Assembly (NCBI GenBank): GCA_964584325.1
Contig: CAZOZP010000086.1
Coordinates: forward strand, 1 to 10,845
Length of the DNA: 10,845 nucleotides
Reading direction: 5' to 3'
From: CAZOZP01 sp964584325
GTDB lineage: Bacteria; Bacteroidota; Ignavibacteria; Ignavibacteriales; Melioribacteraceae
Shown piece by piece: positions 5,060 through 10,845 of the stretch (position 1 is the stretch's first letter; every line of letters starts with the position of its first letter). The notes beneath the pieces are model-generated. The model was not told where the DNA came from and made no database searches. It saw only the letters and a list, made by a program, of their open reading frames with translations. Position numbers and translations under genes: made by a program.

Positions 5060-6355
5060 ATGAAAACAAATCATAAAGTAATAAATGGTGACAGTCGAAA
5101 AATGGCTGAATTGCCGGACAATTCAGTACATTTGGCAATTACTTCCCCTCCATATTGGCAACTCAAAGACTATGGAACAAACAATCAAATTGGCTTTCAC
5201 GACAGTTATGAAAATTACATTAACAACTTAAATTTAGTTTGGAAAGAGTGCTACCGCACTCTTCACAATGGTTGCAGATTGTGCATAAACATCGGCGATC
5301 AATTTGCCAGGGCAGTATATTATGGTCGTTACAAAGTTATACCAATTAGGGAAGAAATTATTAAATTCTGTGAAAACGTTGGATTTGATTACATGGGTGC
5401 AATAATCTGGCAAAAAGTAACAACTTCAAATACAACAGGTGGTGGCGTTCAAATGGGTTCATATCCTTTTCCTAGAAATGGTATATTAAAATTGGACTAT
5501 GAATTTATTCTCATTTTTAAAAAGCTTGGGGAAGCCCCAAAACCAACTAAAGAGCAAAAAGAACTGTCTAAAATGACTGCAGAAGAATGGAATACGAATT
5601 TTGCGGGTCATTGGAATTTTGCCGGTGCAAGACAAAATGGACATATTGCAGTGTATCCTGAAGAATTACCAAGTAGATTGATTAGAATGTTTTCATTTGT
5701 GGGTGAAACTATTCTTGATCCATTTTTAGGTAGCGGGACAACAGCGTTGGCGGCGAAAAAATTGGACAGAAATTCTGTTGGTTATGAAATCAATCCTGAA
5801 TTTATCCCATTTATAGAGAACAAATTAGAAGTACAACAAATGGACTTTGATGAAACCGCCTATAATTTTATAACTCAAAATCAATCAAAAATTGATTTTC
5901 AAGATGAAATCAATAAATTGCCTTACATTTTTAAAGATCCACACGCATTAGATAAAAAAATGGATGTTAAGAAACTTCAGTTTGGTTCCAAAATCGATAA
6001 AAACAGTTCTACTCAGCGAGAAGAATTTTTCACAGTAAAAGAAGTCATTAGCCCTGAAATTGTTAAACTAAACAATGATTTAACCATAAAACTTATGGGT
6101 ATTAAAGAAGACCCAAAAGTTAATGGTAAAGCAACATCGTTCCTGATTGAAAAGACAAAAGGTAAACGTGTATTTTTGAAATATGACAATATAAAGCACG
6201 ACAAACAGAATAACTTACTATGTTACTTATATCTTGAAAACAAAACGTTTATTAATGCACACTTAATAAAAAACGGTCTGGCACAATTAGACAAAGAAAT
6301 TGATTTTAAATACAAAGACAAATTTTTAAATCTATTACAATACAATAATGGCTAA
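5060..6355 (+). CDS. m4C-type DNA methyltransferase with C-terminal SNase-like domain, 431 aa
   Basis: An amino-methyltransferase of class beta order. The catalytic motif IV comes first (TSPPYW, 28-33) and the AdoMet-binding motif I comes last (DPFLGSGTTALAAKKL, 220-235, then GYEINPEF). The region between (about 120-200) is the likely target-recognition part. TSPPYW is typical of N4-cytosine enzymes, though N6-adenine cannot be excluded. The methyltransferase fold ends near 260. After a linker, residues about 322-428 follow the staphylococcal-nuclease fold strand by strand, ending in INAHLIKNGLAQL. The nuclease residues are replaced (see findings), so this part is probably a binding or folding module. 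The gene overlaps the endonuclease gene by 8 bp, a standard modification-restriction pair. It should protect host DNA, probably at CTAG. It is AT-rich: 14 of 60 bases are G or C in 5881-5940. No SD is evident. Confidence 0.88.
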   Translation: MKTNHKVINGDSRKMAELPDNSVHLAITSPPYWQLKDYGTNNQIGFHDSYENYINNLNLVWKECYRTLHNGCRLCINIGDQFARAVYYGRYKVIPIREEIIKFCENVGFDYMGAIIWQKVTTSNTTGGGVQMGSYPFPRNGILKLDYEFILIFKKLGEAPKPTKEQKELSKMTAEEWNTNFAGHWNFAGARQNGHIAVYPEELPSRLIRMFSFVGETILDPFLGSGTTALAAKKLDRNSVGYEINPEFIPFIENKLEVQQMDFDETAYNFITQNQSKIDFQDEINKLPYIFKDPHALDKKMDVKKLQFGSKIDKNSSTQREEFFTVKEVISPEIVKLNNDLTIKLMGIKEDPKVNGKATSFLIEKTKGKRVFLKYDNIKHDKQNNLLCYLYLENKTFINAHLIKNGLAQLDKEIDFKYKDKFLNLLQYNNG

Positions 6356-7052
6356 AGAATATTTATCAGGTTCTGAAGGATGCAATCTTAAATTTAAAAG
6401 AGAAACGCTGTTAAATTATGGAATGAACCGCTGGGGATTAAATAAAGCGCAAAGCGTAGGAGCAACATCAGAGTTAATCAGAAATTGTGCTCCATCAAAT
6501 TATGAAGAATGGGTAAAATTTTATTTTGCAGAAGCAAAACAGAAGAAAAAAGAAGGCATACAAATAACTAAAGAATATATCACTAATCTTGGTCAGACTC
6601 TTTATATTAAACTTTCAGAGGTTGTTAATTTTGAACTTAGCAAAATAACCGAAGAAGAATGTATTGAATATGCATATAACCTTGTTCTAAACAGAACTTA
6701 TGAAGGCTATCGAACCGAAATTGATACTATTTACGGACAACTTGAAGATGCAATTGGTAATAGCATTAAAGCTGCACCAGATGAATGGGACAGAAAGTAC
6801 AACGTTGATTTCTATATAGAAATCAACAATAAATATATTGGAATTCAAATAAAGCCAGTTGCTTCAGGACAATCATTAAATCAATACCAATGGATTGAGA
6901 TACATCGTAATAATCACTATAAATTTGAAAAAATATTTGGGGGCAAAGTTTTTTTTGTTTTTTCAACAAAGAGTTCAAATGGAAAGAAAAGCATCTATAA
7001 CACGGACGTAATTGATGAAATAAAAGAAGAAATTATACGATTGAAAACATAG
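6348..7052 (+). CDS. Type II restriction endonuclease, MjaI-like, 234 aa
   Basis: By recall this matches the MjaI restriction endonuclease family (CTAG). Shared features are the N-terminal MNRWGLNKAQSVGATSELIR (26-45), the middle LVLNRTYEGYRTEIDTIYGQL (112-132) and the core APDEWDRKYNVDFYIEINNK into GIQIKP (143-170). The core looks like a PD-(D/E)xK nuclease with Asp154 and Gln167-x-Lys169, where Gln replaces the usual acid; Glu124 may supply the missing carboxylate. The ATG lies inside the end of the methyltransferase gene (8-bp overlap, different frame), so the two are translationally coupled, with the methyltransferase first. No separate controller-protein gene is seen. A line sampled here (6481-6540) has 18 of 60 G+C, lower than in the neighbouring leuS. 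The restriction role is well supported by context; the exact family and site rest on memory. Confidence 0.75.
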   Translation: MAKEYLSGSEGCNLKFKRETLLNYGMNRWGLNKAQSVGATSELIRNCAPSNYEEWVKFYFAEAKQKKKEGIQITKEYITNLGQTLYIKLSEVVNFELSKITEEECIEYAYNLVLNRTYEGYRTEIDTIYGQLEDAIGNSIKAAPDEWDRKYNVDFYIEINNKYIGIQIKPVASGQSLNQYQWIEIHRNNHYKFEKIFGGKVFFVFSTKSSNGKKSIYNTDVIDEIKEEIIRLKT

Positions 7053-7319
7053 ATTAAATCAAAAAATCGTTATGAAATGTTAACTCTACTATCGTTTTAT
7101 TGAATATTGATAAACTATAACTAATTGAAGCAAGTGATTATCATTTTTTTAGATTTAACATACAAAAATTCTTCCCTCTCATAATTATGAGCATTACAAT
7201 ATATTATTTATCATAATTTTCCTGTTGCCAAACTAAAAAACATTTCTCTTTCTTTGCTGCCTTCAGAATTTTTTACGAAATTACATATCGGTTTTTAATT
7301 TATTAAGCAGGATGTATTT
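7053..7319. other. AT-rich spacer between the endonuclease gene and leuS
   Basis: No gene, RNA or clear terminator was found. The one regular element is a perfect 14-bp palindrome, CTCATAATTATGAG, at 7178-7191; by length and AT content it could be chance. The leuS promoter must lie here but I cannot place it. Confidence 0.3.
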
Positions 7320-9788
7320 ATGAAGTACCCTTTTCAGGAAGTAGAAGAAAAATGGCAGCAGTTTTGGGATGAAAACAAAATTTACAAAACTGATTTGTCT
7401 GATATTGAAAAAAAAATATATTGCCTTGTAATGTTCATTTATCCTTCAGGTGCTAAGCTTCACTGCGGTCACTGGTATAATTACGGTCCGACCGATTCCT
7501 GGGCGCGATTCAAAAAACTTCAGGGTTATAATGTTTTTGAACCTATGGGTTACGATGCTTTCGGTCTTCCTGCGGAAAACTACGCAATTAAAACCGGTAT
7601 TCACCCTCAGGACAGCACATTTCAGAATATTGAAGATATCCGCTCGCAGCTTAAACAAATGGGATGTATGTACGACTGGGATGCTGAACTGATGACCTGC
7701 GTTCCGAAATATTATAAATGGAACCAATGGCTGTTTATAAGAATGTATGAAAAAGGACTGGCATACAGGAAAAAAGCTCCCGTTAACTGGTGTCCAAACT
7801 GCCAGACAACACTTGCAAACGAACAAGTGCTTTCTGACGGTTCATGCGAACGCTGCAGTACTCAGGTATTTCAGAAAAATCTTACTCAGTGGTTCTTTAA
7901 GATAACATCATATGCCGAAGAACTTCTTGCCGGACTCAAAACAATCGACTGGCCTGAAAAAACTAAACTTATGCAGACAAACTGGATAGGAAAAAGTATT
8001 GGCGCAGAAGTAAAGTTCGATATTGAAGGAAGCGATGAGAAATTCGTTGTATTTACTACCAGACCGGATACTCTCTGGGGTGTAACTTATGCCGTTATAG
8101 CTCCGGAACATGAACTTGCAGATAGAATTACGCCTCCGGAATTCAAACAACAACTTGAAGACTACAGAAACAGCGTTAAATCGCTTACAGAAATAGAAAG
8201 GACCTCCACAGTAAAAGAGAAAACCGGTGTTTTTACCGGCGCTTATATCATAAATCCGGTTAACGGAGAAAGAGTACCTGTCTGGGCAGCCGATTATGTT
8301 CTTGCTTCTTATGGTACAGGATGCGTTATGGCAGTTCCCGGACACGATGAAAGGGATTTTGAATTCGCAAATAAATTCGGACTTCCGGTAAGAAAAGTTA
8401 TTTTGGAAGAAGGAACCGATGCTGAAGCCCCGCTTGAAAAAGCTTTTACTGATACAGGAATTATGATTAATTCCGCACAATTCAACGGAATAAAATCTGA
8501 TGAAGGAATTGGCCTCGTAATAAAATTTCTTGAGGAAACCGCTAAAGGAAAAGGAAAAATAAACTACAGATTAAGAGATTGGCTGATATCCAGACAAAGA
8601 TACTGGGGAACACCAATTCCGATTGTTTATTGTCCGGACTGCGGCGAGGTACCTATACCCGATGAAATGCTTCCGCTGGAACTTCCCTACAATGTCGATT
8701 TCAAACCCGACGGCGGATCTCCGCTTGCAGGAAACGATGAATTCGTAAACTGTAAGTGTCCGAAATGCGGCAAAGATTCAAAACGCGATGTTGATACAAT
8801 GGATACGTTTATGGATTCAAGCTGGTATTACCTGCGTTATCTGGATCCGGAATTTAAAGCAGGAATGTTTAATACTGAACTCGGCAACAAATGGACTCCG
8901 GTAGATATGTACGTAGGCGGTGCTGAACACGCAACAATGCATTTGCTCTATTCAAGATTCATTCATAAATTTTTACGCGATATAGGTCTTGTAAACAGTG
9001 ATGAACCTTTCGCAAGACTTGTGCATCAGGGCACGATAACAAATGCAGGTGCAAAAATGTCGAAATCTAAGGGAAATGTTGTGAATCCGGGCGACTTTAT
9101 CTGCAAAGTAGGTTCTGATGTATTCAGAATGTATCTGATGTTTATGGGTCCTTATGAACTTGGAGGCGACTGGAGCGATAAGGGGATTGTAGGCGTTGAC
9201 CGTTTTGTGCAGCGTTTCTATACATTCTTTTTTGATAATGCCGGAATCTGCACTGAAACCACCGTTCCCGAAAAATTCGATATCAGCAGCCTTGAAACTT
9301 CCGAAAAAAATCTGTACCGTAAATTAAACCTTACACTTCAGAAAACTTCGCAGGAAATAGAAAATTTCAGATTCAATACTGCTGTTGCAGCATTAATGGA
9401 ACTTCTTAACGAAGTATTAAAAGACTTTGCCGGTTGCAGAAAAGAACTAAAAGCATATATTCTTGAAAGAATGGCATATATGATTGCCCCGCTTGCACCT
9501 CATTTAGGCGAAGAATGCTGGAGCCTCTGCGGAAAAACTGAGTCTGTTTTCAGAAAACCGGTTATCTTTAAAGTTGATGAAGCGTCACTGATTGCCGATA
9601 CAATTACCGTTGCTGTTCAGGTAAACGGAAAACTGAGAGCTACATTAACACTGCCTGCTGAAGCAACTGAGCAAATGGTTAAGGAAACTGCCTACGTGGA
9701 ACATAACGTTAAGGTTCATACAGCCGAAAAACAAATAGTAAAAGAAATATACGTTAAGAATAAAATATTAAACATTGTTGTGAAATAA
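7320..9788 (+). CDS. leuS: Leucyl-tRNA synthetase, 822 aa
   Basis: A class Ia aminoacyl-tRNA synthetase that charges tRNA-Leu in the cytosol; its length is normal for bacterial LeuRS. The nucleotide-binding HIGH motif appears as HCGH (48-51) within YPSGAKLHCGHW. KMSKS is intact (579-583). A zinc knuckle is visible at Cys158/161 with Cys176/179. The CP1 editing domain is complete, with the Thr-rich TTRPDT (246-251) and AVPGHDERD (338-346), whose last Asp corresponds to the editing Asp of other LeuRSs. A second cysteine cluster (YCPDCGE then CKCPKCGKD) precedes DTMDTFMDSSWYYLRY. The C-terminal domain ends at KNKILNIVVK. An earlier ATG at 7312 leads at once to a stop, so ATG 7320, with AGGA a few bases upstream, is the start. 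serS follows after 16 bp, so the two are likely cotranscribed. Confidence 0.98.
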   Translation: MKYPFQEVEEKWQQFWDENKIYKTDLSDIEKKIYCLVMFIYPSGAKLHCGHWYNYGPTDSWARFKKLQGYNVFEPMGYDAFGLPAENYAIKTGIHPQDSTFQNIEDIRSQLKQMGCMYDWDAELMTCVPKYYKWNQWLFIRMYEKGLAYRKKAPVNWCPNCQTTLANEQVLSDGSCERCSTQVFQKNLTQWFFKITSYAEELLAGLKTIDWPEKTKLMQTNWIGKSIGAEVKFDIEGSDEKFVVFTTRPDTLWGVTYAVIAPEHELADRITPPEFKQQLEDYRNSVKSLTEIERTSTVKEKTGVFTGAYIINPVNGERVPVWAADYVLASYGTGCVMAVPGHDERDFEFANKFGLPVRKVILEEGTDAEAPLEKAFTDTGIMINSAQFNGIKSDEGIGLVIKFLEETAKGKGKINYRLRDWLISRQRYWGTPIPIVYCPDCGEVPIPDEMLPLELPYNVDFKPDGGSPLAGNDEFVNCKCPKCGKDSKRDVDTMDTFMDSSWYYLRYLDPEFKAGMFNTELGNKWTPVDMYVGGAEHATMHLLYSRFIHKFLRDIGLVNSDEPFARLVHQGTITNAGAKMSKSKGNVVNPGDFICKVGSDVFRMYLMFMGPYELGGDWSDKGIVGVDRFVQRFYTFFFDNAGICTETTVPEKFDISSLETSEKNLYRKLNLTLQKTSQEIENFRFNTAVAALMELLNEVLKDFAGCRKELKAYILERMAYMIAPLAPHLGEECWSLCGKTESVFRKPVIFKVDEASLIADTITVAVQVNGKLRATLTLPAEATEQMVKETAYVEHNVKVHTAEKQIVKEIYVKNKILNIVVK

Positions 9789-9804
9789 AGATTTTGGGAA
9801 TAAA

Positions 9805-10845
9805 ATGCTCGACTTAAAATTTATTAGAGAGAATCCGGAAGCTGTTAAAACCGGCATAAGAAATAAAAACGAAAAAGACAGAGTAGAAGAAATTCTTATT
9901 CTTGACTCTGAAAGACGTTCACTTATCAGCAAAACAGAAGAACTTAAAGCCGAAAAAAACCGTGTATCCGGTGAAGTAGGCAAAATAAAGAAAGCCGGCG
10001 GAAATGCTGATGCAATGATTGCCAAAATGAAGGATGTGGGCGATGAGATTAAGATTAATGACGAAAAGCTTAAAGAAATAGAAGAGAAACTGAACGAAAT
10101 ACTTCTTTGGGTTCCGAATCTGCCGCTTGAATCTGTGCCTGTTGGCAGAAGTTCTGAAGAAAATGTTGAGGTTGACAGATGGTATCCTGCAGATTTTAAT
10201 ACAGAAACCGGATTTAAACCTCTTAACCACCTTGAATTAGGAAAAAAATTCGATATTCTCGATTTTGAAAGAGGTGCGAAAATATCCGGATCCGGATTTC
10301 CGGTATATAAAGGAAAAGGCGCTACTCTTGAGAGAGCTTTAATTAATTATATGCTTGATATGCATATAATTGAGCATGGCTATACTGAAGTTTTTCCTCC
10401 GTTTGTTGTGAACAGAGATTCTATGCGCGGAACAGGTCAGCTTCCGAAAATGGAAGAAGATATGTACCACTGCACTAAAGATGATTTATTTCTTATTCCT
10501 ACAGCCGAAGTACCTATTACTAATCTGCATAGAGATGAAATAATAGACGAAGCAAAACTCCCGATAAACTATGCGGGTTATTCTGCCTGTTTCAGAAGAG
10601 AAGCCGGATCTTACGGAAAAGATTCACGCGGATTTTTGCGGGTTCATCAGTTCAATAAAGTTGAAATGGTGAAAATCGTTAAACCTGAAACACACGAAGA
10701 AGAACTTGAAAATCTTGTAAAAGATGCTACTGATATACTTAAGGCCTTAAAAATTCCGTTCAGAGTTCTTATGCTCTGCACTGGCGATTTAAGCTTCTCC
10801 GCGGCAAAATGCTACGATCTTGAAACTTGGTCTCCTGCAGAAGAT
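9805..10845 (+). CDS. serS: Seryl-tRNA synthetase, N-terminal 347 aa (runs off the window)
   Basis: A class II synthetase that charges tRNA-Ser and tRNA-Sec. MLDLKFIRENPEAVKTG is the family's N-terminus, and residues to about 105 form the antiparallel coiled-coil arm that binds the long variable arm of the tRNA. TAEVP (233-237) and the motif 2 region CFRREAGSYGKDSRGFLRVH (from Cys262) followed by QFNKVEM are intact and form the ATP and serine site. The frame is open to the last base of the window. About 80 residues, including motif 3, should lie beyond it, judging from the usual length of about 425. The ATG is 16 bp after the leuS stop with no terminator between, so it is the second gene of a leuS-serS unit. 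Confidence 0.97.
   Translation, partial: MLDLKFIRENPEAVKTGIRNKNEKDRVEEILILDSERRSLISKTEELKAEKNRVSGEVGKIKKAGGNADAMIAKMKDVGDEIKINDEKLKEIEEKLNEILLWVPNLPLESVPVGRSSEENVEVDRWYPADFNTETGFKPLNHLELGKKFDILDFERGAKISGSGFPVYKGKGATLERALINYMLDMHIIEHGYTEVFPPFVVNRDSMRGTGQLPKMEEDMYHCTKDDLFLIPTAEVPITNLHRDEIIDEAKLPINYAGYSACFRREAGSYGKDSRGFLRVHQFNKVEMVKIVKPETHEEELENLVKDATDILKALKIPFRVLMLCTGDLSFSAAKCYDLETWSPAED

Noticed and set aside
7178..7191. Perfect 14-bp palindrome CTCATAATTATGAG as a controller-protein site
   Set aside because: A palindrome of this length is expected about once by chance in an AT-rich window of this size. It lies downstream of the endonuclease gene, and no controller gene is present.
7908..8480. 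190-aa minus-strand ORF antisense to leuS
   Set aside because: It lies wholly inside an intact, highly conserved leuS and has no recognisable domain; it is a shadow frame.

Overview
The window is a low-G+C bacterial chromosome segment (roughly 37% by eye). It most resembles the Bacteroidota / Chlorobiota / Ignavibacteriota group. The pointers are a LeuRS of the 'YPSGxKLHxGHW' type, a promoter matching the Bacteroidota form TTG-N20-TAnnTTTG, several genes with weak or no Shine-Dalgarno site, and an N-terminal gene whose ending resembles a multicopy helical protein family I associate with that group. The lineage is inferred, not proven.

Layout. (1) 1-1386, minus strand: a terminator hairpin, a helical protein of unknown function (116-790; its start is set by a perfect AGGAGG), and upstream of it a 20-copy, 21-bp tandem array that also reads as a heptad-repeat ORF (910-1386). 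(2) 1387-1746: a largely empty, AT-rich spacer that ends in a strong promoter/operator. (3) 1747-4846, plus strand: a five-gene operon with an ArsR/SmtB-type repressor, a small cytosolic-type thioredoxin-like protein, an exported thioredoxin, a CcdA/DsbD-type membrane thiol transporter and a COG0701 (ArsP-like) permease. (4) 5060-7052, plus strand: a restriction-modification pair, consisting of an m4C-type methyltransferase with an unusual C-terminal SNase-like domain, overlapped by 8 bp by a MjaI-like restriction endonuclease. (5) 7320-10845, plus strand: the housekeeping genes leuS and serS (serS runs off the window).

How the parts work together. The regulator in region 3 probably senses a thiophilic metal(loid) through a C-x-C pair and releases an inverted repeat that straddles the -35 box of its own operon. 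The two thioredoxin-like proteins and CcdA form a potential cytosol-to-periplasm electron relay serving the permease, which itself carries a membrane C-S-C motif. The restriction-modification pair probably recognises CTAG (by family recall). Independently, I could find only one CTAG in the whole window, and it lies inside the methyltransferase gene.

The least explained items are the methyltransferase-SNase fusion with its nuclease residues lost, and the 21-bp array, whose main polymorphism is silent in only one of its four open frames.
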